Shown here: positions 11,747 to 22,539 of the stretch, one piece after another
Layout of the letters: the number at the start of each line of letters is the position of its first letter
How positions within the stretch are numbered: the stretch's first letter is position 1
Source of the DNA: Roridomyces roridus
Lineage: Eukaryota > Basidiomycota > Agaricomycetes > Agaricales > Mycenaceae
Assembly: GCA_029378245.1 (NCBI GenBank)
Contig: JARKIF010000002.1
Coordinates: forward strand, 3,348,001 to 3,412,000
DNA: 64,000 nucleotides
Direction: 5' to 3'
The notes under the pieces: generated by a model
The model's input: only the letters and a program-made list of their open reading frames with translations
The model's database searches: none
Told to the model about the DNA's origin: nothing
Made by a program: the position numbers and the translations under genes

Positions 11747-13489
11747 ATGCACCATTGCCTCACGATCCCTGAAGTTTTGGGACTCATATTCGAAAAGGTC
11801 AAAAAACACGGGGGAGAGTACCCACCATGGTCCGACGACGAGGCACTCGAGACGTTCGCGTCACTGGCATTAACTTGCCGAGCCTTCCAGGACCCAGCTC
11901 TGGATATGCTGTGGAGCGAGCAGGACACAATCCGAAACGTTTTGAAGACGTTGCCATCGTGTCTCTGGGTAGAAAGGAAAGAGAGCGGCCCGAGTGGGTG
12001 GGATGTCGGTTTCTACTTTGTGAGTGCGGTTCTCTGTCGGAGTCTGTCCTCGCTAGTACGCGTCCGGTTGAAACTGACATACTCGCTGCAGCGGATAATA
12101 AACACCATTGAACCAGAGGACTGGGCCGTGCCTCTTTCCTATGCTCGTCGCATCAGGAAATTATCCCTCAGATACGAGCACGAGGAGGAATTTCCCGATG
12201 CCGCCATGTTCAAAGCCATCGCCTCCGCCCCCGCCGAGCACTTCTGCCCAAACCTTCGAAGCCTGGTCTGGGCATCGCAAGAAGAGGCTCATCTACCGTT
12301 CCTCAATATTTTCCTCGGTCCCAACCTTGAATCAGCCCGCATCATACTGGACCACTTCGAGTCTTCGTTACCAGACAATCTATCCTTCCGAAATCTCAAG
12401 AATCTGGAGTTTCATTGCAAAATGCCCTCATCTGCCACGTGCCGCGCCGCATCTGACCTTTTGACGCGTCTCGAGAGGGTCGAGAATCTCGTCGTCCCCT
12501 GCCTCGATAGAAACGCCGTTAAATACCTCTCCCATCTTCCCTCTCTTCGCTCACTGGAACTCTCCAGCGCGGCGATTCTGCCTAACGGTGATACCGCCGC
12601 GACTTCGAGCTCGGAAGCCACTCCGGCTCATTCTCCTCCATTTCCTGCGCTGCGCAACGTGAAATTCGACGACCGCCCACTGCCCGGCTCCATCGTGGAA
12701 TGCCTCCAGATGCTTCCCGTGGGCTGTCCCATCGAGTGCTTTGTCACTTTTGTCAACGAGGACGCCGCCGAGGAAAGCTTCGCCAGCTTGTTCACTGAAG
12801 TGGGCACTCGTTTTTCGTCCGCGTCTTTGCGGACATTGGAAATCAAGTCCCGCGCGCAGTGGGTGTTCAACATTGACCGGCTGGAAAATCCCGGCGCACT
12901 CATACCGCTCCTTTCCTTCCACAATCTCACCAAGCTCCTGCTCATCCTTCCCATTGCAATCGGGATCGATGACGCGATGGCATGGGATTGTGCCACCTCG
13001 TGGCCGAGCTTGGTTCGCCTGGAAATGAGGGAGCCCGGTGCGGGTCTCTCTCGGAGCCCTCCCTGCATGACGATGAACGCGCTCCGCGCCTTTGCAACAC
13101 ATTGCCGGCGACTCAAACACCTCTCCTTGAACGTTGACGGCAGCACCATCCCTTCATTGGACGACGACGACAGCTCGGAAAGTGTCGCAAGCCCCCGGTG
13201 CACCCTCTCCTTCCTGGACGTCGGCTCGTCGCCAATACACGACGCCGAGACTGTGGCTAAGTTTCTGGCTGACTTGTTTCCCCACCTCAGGAACATTTAT
13301 TGCCAAGATTGGCGGTGGGGCGGGTATACGGCACGTCAGGATGAGGATGGGGTTCGGGCGCGGCTGCACTATACACGGTGGAAAGCCGTGGAGGTGGCCT
13401 TGGAATCCGAGGATGAGGAAGACGAAGACGAAGATGACGAGGATGGATCTGGTGGTTCACTTACGGGTGAGGAGGATGGCGAGGATTAG
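11747..13489 (+). CDS. F-box/LRR-type protein, intact (556 aa)
   Basis: Exons 11747-12019 and 12092-13489. The 72-nt intron has a GTGAGT donor and a GCTGCAG acceptor, and its length is a multiple of three, so an unspliced frame also stays open. Exon 1 is the F-box-like unit (LTIPEVLGLIFEKV, LALTCRAFQDPALDMLWSEQ). Exon 2 carries LRR-like repeats (LTRLERVENLVVPCLD, LPSLRSLELSS) and an acidic Asp/Glu tail. The start at 11747 is used because all paralogues begin with MH[x]xLTxxE at this point. It is the reference copy against which the damaged members at 17.1 and 25.7 kb can be read. The presumed role is substrate recognition in an SCF ubiquitin ligase. Confidence 0.85.
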   Translation: MHHCLTIPEVLGLIFEKVKKHGGEYPPWSDDEALETFASLALTCRAFQDPALDMLWSEQDTIRNVLKTLPSCLWVERKESGPSGWDVGFYFVSAVLCRSLSSLVRVRLKLTYSLQRIINTIEPEDWAVPLSYARRIRKLSLRYEHEEEFPDAAMFKAIASAPAEHFCPNLRSLVWASQEEAHLPFLNIFLGPNLESARIILDHFESSLPDNLSFRNLKNLEFHCKMPSSATCRAASDLLTRLERVENLVVPCLDRNAVKYLSHLPSLRSLELSSAAILPNGDTAATSSSEATPAHSPPFPALRNVKFDDRPLPGSIVECLQMLPVGCPIECFVTFVNEDAAEESFASLFTEVGTRFSSASLRTLEIKSRAQWVFNIDRLENPGALIPLLSFHNLTKLLLILPIAIGIDDAMAWDCATSWPSLVRLEMREPGAGLSRSPPCMTMNALRAFATHCRRLKHLSLNVDGSTIPSLDDDDSSESVASPRCTLSFLDVGSSPIHDAETVAKFLADLFPHLRNIYCQDWRWGGYTARQDEDGVRARLHYTRWKAVEVALESEDEEDEDEDDEDGSGGSLTGEEDGED

Positions 13490-13605
13490 GTCGTTGCGCG
13501 TGCCAAACATCCGACGATGATGAGGAGGAGTAGGTAAGTACGCCTTTACGAATGGAATTTAACTGAATGTCTTCCAGTTGTTATAAATTGGTTCCAGATT
13601 GAATG

Positions 13606-13982
13606 TCAGACCCTGGCAGTGGGTGTCTCCCATGGATTTGGGCAGATCTTGTAAACACCAAGGGGGGACTTGTTCGATTCGCGCCCAGGCTTTACATCTG
13701 CAATCTTTTTCTGCCCACCGTTTGCTGCCATGGCAGTGTCCAACAAGCTGGGACGCTATTGGGAAATCTCAATCGGGAATTTTGTATTGGATGAAATGCA
13801 ATTTAGCGCTCGAATGAGCGCCTACAACTGGTTTATAATTTGTATTGAGCAAAGTAATCATTTATCTGCGCGTCAAGGCTGTCGACCAGATCTACCAGAT
13901 GTTGATAATTCAATTCATCTCTAGTACATTGTCAGGACTCGAAGCGGCTGGGGTGCTCGTTCGATCCGAGGCTGCGGCCTGG
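13606..13982 (+). repeat. Two plus-strand tRNA-like repeats
   Basis: Copy 1 (13606-13692) has a GCAGTGGGTG start and a T-loop TTCGATT with following GCCCAGG. Copy 2 (about 13925-13982) keeps GGTGCTCG-TTCGATC-CGAGGC and a degraded 5' half. The hAT-type insertion begins 8 bp after copy 2. Confidence 0.5.
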
Positions 13983-13990
13983 GGTGAAAG

Positions 13991-14912
13991 TAGTGTTCAC
14001 CACGGGTTTGGCAACCCGGTCCGGGTCGCGGGTACGGGTTGCCCGGGTACGGGCTCGGGTCGCTGTTGAACAACCCGTAACCCGTGCGGGTCAGACTCCA
14101 GCCATCAATCCGCGTCGGAACTCAATGGAGAGGTTACTGTGCAGTGTTTTGAGGGCATAAGACCTTGCTTGCCACTTAAAAGAATTTAACGCGGCGGGCG
14201 TTAACTTGTGGCGCGGATACGTTCTGCCTCTCCGACTAAATGCGGGGAGGAATGTTGAAGAACACTTATAGCAAGATATAACGGTTCCCCTAAGTGCGGC
14301 TCTTGAGAATACACACGTACCTCGTGCGTAGCCCATTAGACGGGTTTTTTCCGTCGTAAAACCTGAGATCCTTGCTCAAGTTGTGGTTTGGGCCACACAT
14401 TACACCTTTTCTTCTTCGGCGCCTCAAGATTGACTAGACAATATTTCGATTCGAATGCAGACCATCATCTTGCTAGCGTGACTACCTGCTTGCTGTTCAC
14501 CGATTTTCTGGCATATCTCATTAGCATATGGGGCTGTCGAACAACGCTCAGATTAGTGTTCACCACGGGTTTGGCAACCCGGTCCGGGTCGCGGGTACGG
14601 GTTGCCCGGGTACGGGCTCGGGTCGCTGTTGAACAACCCGTAACCCGTGTGGGTCAGACTCCAGCCATCAATCCGCGTCGGAACTCAATGGAGAGGTTAC
14701 TGTGCAGTGTTTTGAGGGCATAAGACCTTGCTTGCCACTTAAAAGAGCACTACAGAGCCTCTTCCAGGCACCAGCATCGCAGAATACGCCCCAAAACCCG
14801 TCAAATTACGGGTCGGGTCATGACCCGTACCCGGTGGCACGGGTCGGGTTTGTCGCGGGTACGGGTGCGGGTCGTCGTCTGACTACCCGCGGGTGACCCG
14901 TGGTGAACACTA
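13991..14912. mobile_element. Non-autonomous hAT-type DNA transposon, 922 bp
   Basis: Perfect 17-bp terminal inverted repeats TAGTGTTCACCACGGGT (13991-14007) and its complement (14896-14912) are flanked by an 8-bp target duplication GGTGAAAG (13983-13990 and 14913-14920), as expected of the hAT superfamily. The sub-terminal sequence is rich in ACCCG/CGGGT palindromes. The left 193 bp (13991-14183) recurs at 14554-14746 with one base change, so the element carries two left ends; only the outer one has the target duplication. No transposase frame is present. Confidence 0.85.
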
Positions 14913-15251
14913 GGTGAAAGCCAGTAATGTTTCTCGCCAATCCCAGAACTGCATCGGAAAAAAGGGGGTAATACAATGCGGACCAGTTTTGTAGTGTGTA
15001 AGGCTTGGTGGGTGGTCCAGAGAAGTACCCAGTTGAAGAGGATGTTCGTTCGTTCAACTTCGAATCGGGCACCCGATAGATTTTTTGGGTCCTTTGCGAC
15101 TGCGAATTTCTCAGTAGCATCCAATTCCGAATCGTCGTGTGATCAGCCCCCATTCGACGTGTTCAGCATAAAATTCAACTTCAATACATATTCCTCCTAG
15201 ACTCGCAAATCAACCAACTCCCAGCCCTCCTTTTCCTCCTCCTCCGCATTT

Positions 15252-16855
15252 TGTCAGGCATGCGGCAACGAAGCCTCAACTTGTTTCCATCCCGAAAAAT
15301 ACCGATTCGGCGCCATCTGCCCCCAGGTGATCCCACCGCCAATCCTGACACTCAATCTTCTCAAGGCGGGGGGAAGAGTTGCCTCACAAAGGAGGCCACC
15401 GTGTCCGGGTCGCCGATTGGGGACGAGGCGACGTCCAGGACGGAGAGGGGCGACTCTAAACTCGTTGTTGTGGCATCTGTGGCCAGAGGGTCGGCGGGGA
15501 CGTGCGAGGCGTCGACGTCGATTCTGAGGTTGGTGAGACAAGGGCATTGTATTGCGAAAGCGCGTAGCCCGGAGAACGTCAGTACGGGAGCATCCTGGAG
15601 ATCACTAGCATTGCCCATCGGTGAGCTTAGCGAGAGAATCGTGAGGTCTGGCCACGCGCGGGCCATGTCCCAAGCGAGTGCGTCGTCTAGTCCCAGTAGA
15701 ACTGGAGAGCAGACACGGAGGAACTGTAAATTTTGAAAGGTGAAGAGGGTAACGAGAGATCTATTGCTGTCGAACGATAGCGGAAACCCCGCGGTAGGAG
15801 AACGGAGCCCGATGTCCAGCATCCGGAGAGTGGCATGCGAAAGCGAATCAACCAACAATGTATAGACCTCGCTGAACATTGTTGGGTCATGTAATTGGAT
15901 GCCAGCAGTGAAACTGTCCAGTTCACAGCTGGGAGGAAGCATCCTGAGGATTTTGTTGACACCGCTATATGATACATCTCCGAGTTTGAGCGTACGCAGA
16001 GCAGGAAATAGAGCTCGACGGGGCGCGACCGAGGATGAACAGCCTATATGTTCGGCATCCACATTGAAAAGCTCCAACGACCGCAGGGTCTCGAGTTGGG
16101 AGAGATGTTGGAGCGCAGTGCGATCGAGATTTGCCACAGAGAGCACTTCGATTCGGTTTAGCCGCAAGACGAGGCTGGATGTGCTGCGGCACTCAAAGGA
16201 AGAGTTTCCCGGGATGTGAAAGTTGAGCTTCTGCACGGATAGAATGCTCAGGTCGAGGGGTACGGGAGGGGACACCCCAAACACGATGATGGCAGCACTC
16301 TCGAGATTTGGGGAGAGGAAAAGGTTGAGAAAGGGGAGCTGTGCGTCCTCGTCCGATCTCCACAATAAAGTGCGGAGGTTTGGGCACAGGTATCTGTGGG
16401 GAAGACCGGCACGAATGGCTTCAAGCACGCTGGCATCGGGGAATGCGTCGTGCCGAGTATCTGAGCAGTTCAGCGTTAATGTTTGGATGCGGCTGGCATA
16501 GAACAGTGGCCTGATCCAGTACTCTGGAGTTACTGGGCCAAGTAAGCGCGGAAGCAAAAAACTATTTATTACGCGGCGACGGTCATTGACTGAGAATGCT
16601 CACCAGATAGAACTGTCCCTCATCCCGAGGTGATGACCCCACAGATTGCTCCCAAAGATGAGAGGGAAGACACTTCACGACGTGGCGGAGTGTCGTCTGC
16701 TCGCTCCACAGCGTGTCCAAAGCGGGATTCAGAAAGTCGCGGCACGTCACTGCGAGAGCAGCCAGAGTCTTGTCACGGGCCGGTTTGGGAAAGAGGTTGC
16801 GCAGCTCCGAGAAGATGAGGTACACGATCTCGGGAATGCAGAGACCTCGATGCAT
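15252..16855 (-). pseudogene. F-box/LRR-type gene, inverted copy with a lost acceptor and 3' frameshifts
   Basis: The F-box exon starts at ATG 16855 (MHRGLCIPEIVYLIFSEL, LAVTCRDFLNPALDTLWSEQ) and ends at a GTGAGC donor. The expected acceptor before RLLGPVTPEYW reads CCG instead of an AG, and the next AG leads to TAA. The LRR part (16.56-15.36 kb) closely matches the left-edge gene. At about 15368 a run of six C adds one base relative to that gene (QLFPPP-stop instead of QLFPHLEK), with a second +1 change near 15330; the C-terminal MAPNRY..GWKQVEASLPHA is recoverable only in other frames. A sequencing error could explain one lesion, but not all three. Confidence 0.7.
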
Positions 16856-17145
16856 CGTCGCAGAAAGAGAGAGAGGGAGGGAGGGAAACCAGTCACAAGT
16901 CGAGATGTCAAGATCCGGGCGGATTGCGATGCGTGTTACCATGCACAGCCCACAGCGGGCTACTTATTCCACGGCTGTTGTTGAGTACTACTCTTCGTCG
17001 TTTTGCAGTTTACTTGCTTGTAAATTGAGCAGCCCAGAGCCCAGAAAATGATGATGAGTCAAAAAGGTGTCGGCCGTCCGCATCAGTTGATCGCCAGTCG
17101 GCAGACTTCCGGCCGTCACTCTTTGCTTCTGACCACCATCTCCCC

Positions 17146-18873
17146 ATGCATTCTTGCCTTACCATCTCTGAGGTCGTCCAGCTCATATTCGAGCAATGCA
17201 AAGAACCACGGCCGCAGTACTTTCCACGACCCAAACAGGATCTCAAAGCCTTTGCTTCGCTGGCAGAGACTTGCCGAGCATTCCGCAATCCAGCTCTGGA
17301 TATTCTATGGAGCGAGCAGGAGACGGTTCGGAATGTTTTGAAAACATTGCCACCGCACCTGTGGGTGGAAAGGAAAGAGAGCAATGGCCCAGATGTGTGG
17401 GATATCGGCCTCTATTTTGTGAGCGTTGTTCTCTGCGCTTCCCAACGTTTCCTCATGATGAGCATCTGGTGAATAGCGGATAGTAGGCTCCATCAAACCG
17501 GAGGATTGGACTGTGCCTCTGTCCTACGCTCGTCGCATCAAAAAGTTATCCTTGAGAGACGATATGGGGGACAAGGCCCACTTTCCGGATGTCGACATCT
17601 TCAAAGCCATTGCCTCCGCCCCTGCCGAGCATTTTTTCCCCAATGTTCGACAGCTGGATTGGACATCGCAGGAATCGGTTCATTTACCGTTCCTCAATCT
17701 TTTCCTTGGGCCGAATCTTCAATCAGCCCGCATCGTACTCAGCCGCTTCGATTCCTCGCTGCCGGACAATCTGGCTATCCTGCATCTTAAGAAGCTGAAC
17801 TTCCACTGCCAAAGGTCCTCACCGCCGTGCTTCGTGCCGCATCCGACCTTGTGATGCGTCTGGAGAGAATCGAGGAGCTTGTTGTTCCTTGCCTCGATCA
17901 AGACGCCGTCGAATATCTCTCCCGTCTTCCCTCCCTTCGCTCCCTGGAGTTTTCGAGAGTTGATATGGCGTCGGGGCTTGATCCGTCTCCGAATTCAAGC
18001 CCGGAAGCCACCCCGGCTCATTCTCCTCCATTCCCTGCGCTGCGCAGCGTCAAATTTGAGTCCGCACTGCCTGCATCCATCATCGAATGCCTCGCGATGC
18101 TCCCCGTAGACTCTCAAGTCGGGAGTTTCGATACGTTCGTCGACGAGGACGCCGCAGAGAAAAGCCTCGCCAGCTTGTTTACCGAGTTGAGTACTCGTTT
18201 CTCGCCGGCGTCTCTACGGACTCTCAAAGTCAAGTCCAACGCAGAAAAAGTCAATGACATCCAACAGCTGGGACATCGCAGCGAGCTCACCCCACTCTTT
18301 TCCTTCCACAATCTCACCAAGCTCTCGCTCATCCTCCCTATCACAATCGAGATCGACGACGCCATGGCGTGGGATTGTGCCACCTCGTGGCCGAACTTGG
18401 TAGACCTCGAGATGAGGGAACCAGGTGCAGGCCTCGCTCGCAATCCTCCACCGTTGACGATGGGCGCGCTTCGAGCGTTCGCTACCCACTGCCGTCAGCT
18501 TAAACACCTCACACTCACCGTCGACGGTAGCAGTATCCCGCCCGAACCCGTGAACGACAACGAAGAGCTTCCCAGCCTCACCTTCCTCAACGTCGGCCCC
18601 TCGCCAATCCGCGACGCAGGATCGGTGTCCATATTCTTGGATGACCTGTTTCCCAACCTCAGGAGCATCCATTGCCAAGATTGGCGGTGGGATGGGTATA
18701 CGGTGGGGGGTTATGCGTATGATGAGGAGCCAACGGAGCATGTGCGCCGGGCGCGGCTTCACTTTAAGCTATGGAAGGCCGTGCAGACGACCTTGCGAGC
18801 TTGGCAGGATGAGGACGATGGATCTAGTGGTACGGGTGAAGAGGGTGACGAGCAGGAGGATGGTGGGGAGTAG
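17146..18873 (+). pseudogene. F-box/LRR-type gene with a single frameshift
   Basis: Exon 1 is 17146-17418, the same length as in the 11747 gene (LTISEVVQLIFEQC, ETCRAFRNPALDILWSEQ). A 58-nt intron (17419-17476) leads to exon 2 from 17477 (RIVGSIKPEDWTVPLSYARR). Near 17820 one base is missing relative to the intact paralogue: one frame runs into FHCQRSSPPC.. and stops at 17854, while the homologous frame resumes at ..LRAASDLVMRLERIEELV and runs to the stop at 18873 with the usual acidic tail. Everything else is intact, so this is either a very recent pseudogene or an assembly error. Confidence 0.7.
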
Positions 18874-20862
18874 GTCGTTGCACGTGAAACATATTTTATA
18901 TATCTAGTCTGGGCTCAAGTTCCAGTTTTCGAATACAGGATGTTGGACAGGTGACCTCAAGCTGTGCGCGAAGCATTCCCAATGTGAATGCGCAGCTCGC
19001 AGTGGACGCCTCCCACTAGAGTTAGGATTGCTTCCCCCAGTCGTTAGATTCACCACGGATTGTTGCAGAAGATCCGTGAGTCAGAAAGTTCACGGCGATC
19101 GGTGGACTCGTGAACCCGGTGGACTTTCACAACAGTAGTACACACCCTCTCTCCTGTACATGTACGTAGCTACCCAATGTCTTATTAGACCCTCGCGCTC
19201 CATGCGTCCTTCCCCAATAATATTGTGTCGCCGTTGTTTCATTGTCACCGCCTCGAGCGTTCGGTGAAGGCAAGGAGAATGGATGGTGTTACTATATTAC
19301 GGTGCGTCAGATACAAATATCGCAGCGCTCGCCATGAACCAATCGACTCCTCCAGCGCTCTGGAGCTTCAGGCGCATCGGGGCCGTGACCGCCAGGCCGC
19401 TGAGCTGACGCCAAGCTGACGCTCGCACTCCTGTATACTACCGCCCTTCTCCCTCGCTCTCTGGACCCTGTAGACGCCGAGTACTCGCTCCACGAGGGCC
19501 TTCATCCTCCTCTTCTTCAACGTCGCCCACACGCTCTGCGGCATCGCCCAGGTGCAGTCTCGCGCGCGACCACAGCCCTTTGTGGCGGGAGAAGCGTTGA
19601 TGGCGGCTCGGACGCGTTAGCACCACGCTGAGGTACAGTCTGGACGTGCTGGGTGGCGAGAGGCGTGGATAGGAAGGTGGCCTCATGAGCCTGAGACGAC
19701 GGAGGTGGGGACCGAAACCAAGGAGTGGGCGGCTGCGGTGGTTGCGACGGTGGTGACCCGTTGGTAGCGTAATTGGCGGCGGCGACAACCTCGAGCTCAG
19801 GTTTGGCTCATTGGGCGGGCACACAGCAGAAGCTGGAGAGTCGTGGCGGGAGGGGAGGAAGGGTGTCACACATGGCGGTGATGACGGTGTGACCCGACGT
19901 GATCGAGGCTGTGTCGGATCAAATCGGAGTTCACCGTGAACCCGTGAACTGAGTTCACGGCCGTCAACTTTCTGATACATGTACTTATGTTCTCGATTGT
20001 TGACCGTTATTTCCCACGGTTGAAAGTTGATAAGCGAGGTTCGAGGACCCATTTTAGCACCAGTAACGAGCACGATTCTGGTGTCCTCACTGGAGCATTT
20101 AGGTCGAGCACGACACCTTCGACTCCTCTAAGTACAGTTGACTTCGAGGCCGTTTGTTCTTCGCGCCGGAGAAAAAGGATTTGCCGCCCAGTATAACGAG
20201 CACCCTCCGCGGCCAAGCAAAGTCAACCGAAAACATACCGCTGCTGCCGAGTGTCGATGCGGGTGTGTGAAATTGAACAAGCCAATTTTCTTTGGGCGTC
20301 AAACGGTTGGCCACCGTGGCTAAAAGGGAAGGAAGGAATTGACAAAGGCTGGCCTCTGAATCGAACACGCACCAGTCTCGGCTGGGTTTTAAATTTTCCA
20401 CGGCCACAATCTGACGGGGAGGGGAGGACCGACCGATATCGGCCCGAACAGTGTATGGAAGCGCGAAAGCGCTAGACAGCACTGAGGGATACACCAAGAC
20501 CCATAAAAGTGTATTCGTCCCCGCCTACCTAACGTCCCACAAAAGAAAAGAAAAAGAACACGCACCAGCCAGTGGCCAACAACTTTCTCAATCCGCAACT
20601 TCGTGGCGACTAGAATCTGCTCTGCATTGAACAAGGATGCATTCCAACTTCCAGAACGATTGGGCACTACGCAGACGTTGAAAAACAGGTATATTCAAGC
20701 CGCTCTTTTTCTTTCGGAAAACTAAAGCTCTTGAACGCAATAGTACAGATTTAAATACATAATGCTTGCACGCATCAGTCTAGTTCACTGTTCCGTGCCA
20801 GCTGAACAGACCTTTTCAACACAGGAATTCAGATGAATCATTCGACCGAATTCACCTTATAA
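18874..20862. other. Intergenic: possible inverted-repeat element
   Basis: No convincing gene. The 211-codon open frame at 19438-20073 (minus) is Pro/Arg/Ser-rich with no motif and is probably chance. Sequences at 19081 (TCAGAAAGTTCACGGC) and 19960-19975 (complement of TCAGAAAGTTGACGGC) form an imperfect inverted pair with GTGAAC-rich sub-terminal palindromes. A degenerate T-arm-like motif (CTGAATCGAACACGCACC) lies near 20357. Confidence 0.35.
19081..19975. repeat. Candidate inverted-repeat element, about 895 bp
   Basis: Ends TCAGAAAGTTCACGGC and, inverted, TCAGAAAGTTGACGGC (15 of 16 identical), with GTGAAC/GTTCAC palindromes just inside both ends, as in many fungal non-autonomous DNA transposons. 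I could not find a target-site duplication and there is no transposase, so the call is tentative. Confidence 0.35.
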
Positions 20863-22539
20863 TTAGTTGAACAACGACAAATCAAGCTTGAGGATATCCA
20901 AGTTCGCAAGCGTATCGAGCTTGACCCTCGCGTCCCCGAGAGTTGCGTGCGCCTCGTGGGCCTCTTGGCTCGAGGGTCGGGTTGTCTGGGAAATTCGGTA
21001 GTGCTCAGCGACGAGTACGTGATATGCCATCGTCAGGAGCGTCTGAAAACAAAATGAGATTAAAAAGGCTACCAGAAGAGGGCGACGCACCCCCATCATC
21101 GGGTTCAAATATCCGAGCGAATGCAAGCCCATTCCCTCAAACCGGAACATGGCCCGGGCGGCATCAAGACAGATTCGTCTCGACTCGACGTTGTTGGCTG
21201 TGAACAAGTCGTGTAGCTTGATGGTCGCAGCATAGAGGAGCGAGTGCGTCAAGAGTCGAATATGCGCGACGTTTTGTGCCGGGATGGACGCGACGGAAGA
21301 CATCTGGCCTCGCAGTTCCTGGATCAGGTCGTTTACCAGTTGAAACACGTTGTAAAGGGACTGCACGTCGCCCGCGACATTGGAAGTCCACTGGTTGCGA
21401 AGCCACAGAGCCTGGTTTAGTAATATACAGGCCTTGGCATTCAGCGCGAGGAGTGAGGACCCGTGGTCCGAATACTCGGGGGTTGCGGGCATGATTCGCA
21501 GGTATTTGAGAACAGTCGCCTGGCTTCCCCGAGAGAATACGCCCTACGCAAAAATATTCTTCATTTTATGTTGAAAAGGGATATAAACTACGCACCTGCT
21601 TATACTCGTCCATATCCAAGGGCCAGGGCGCGTCAATCTGTATCCCACCCACAGCCGTTACGTTGAGGAAATGGCCCTTGGTCGCGTCCAGATTCTTCTG
21701 CAGCGCGAACACAGCCTAGAACGCGTTGATTCGTTCGCCTTGTTCGACGACATCCGCAGTTTGTGTGGAGACACAGATCTGATGCAAGCCGCCGCTGAGA
21801 GCAAGCTCAAGGGCAGTGGCGGTATGCACACGCGCCTCGAGATACGCTCCAATGCGAAAGAAGTAGTAGCCGAGTAGGACCTCCGCTTGTAGAGTATACA
21901 GGAAGGGGTGTGCATCGACAGCTGCTGCAGCGTGCTGCAGTGCAAGCGATTTGAACTGCACTTCGTGGCGGGCGTCCGAGGATAGGTGGGCGCCCCAGAG
22001 GAGAATTGAATGCAGGAGCGATGGGGAAGGACAGAAAATGTGGCCGTCGATCAAGCTCACACACTGCATGAATCGCTCCAGGTCGAGAAAGAAACCGAAC
22101 TCGGATGCGTAGCCCAGGAATTGGTCCAGTCTAGACAATCTCAGTAGGTTTGCCAGTGTTGACTCGGAGATTTTGGTCTGAACTCACAGTCGAGATTCAA
22201 CTTGAGACTGGAAACGGAAAAAGCGACGGTGGGCATCAAGTAGCACGATGTGGTATAGTTACATACTCTTTCTGCACTCAAAGAAGTGTAACGCGCGCTT
22301 CCCACAACGGAGCCGTGCAAGTCGTGCTGGGTGGAGGCGGGTGGTAGATTGCTGGTTTGCAGACAAGCGTGCATGTGTGGATCGTACAATCGGATGGAGC
22401 CCGTGGAGTGTCCACAGCTTTCAAGTTGATTGAGCCTAGCTTCGAGGGAGGCAATAGTGTCCTCGAGGTCCTTTGTCCGTGTCCGACTCCGGTGTGGTTT
22501 TATGGACGTATAGTGACACTGGTCCTCCCGAGGCCGTTT

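Larger units (their letters stand above)
13490..15251. other. Intergenic: two tRNA-like repeats and an hAT-type element
   Basis: Between the F-box gene ending at 13489 and the inverted relic. It contains tRNA-like repeats on the plus strand (13606-13692 and about 13925-13982), the hAT-type element 13991-14912, and at 14.98-15.08 kb a degenerate repeat with loop TTCAACT. The last ~250 bp is the inverted 3' flank shared with the left-edge gene. Confidence 0.6.

Noticed and set aside
19438..20073. 211-codon open frame on the minus strand
   Set aside because: Biased Pro/Arg/Ser composition, no motif, and it lies inside a possible inverted-repeat element.
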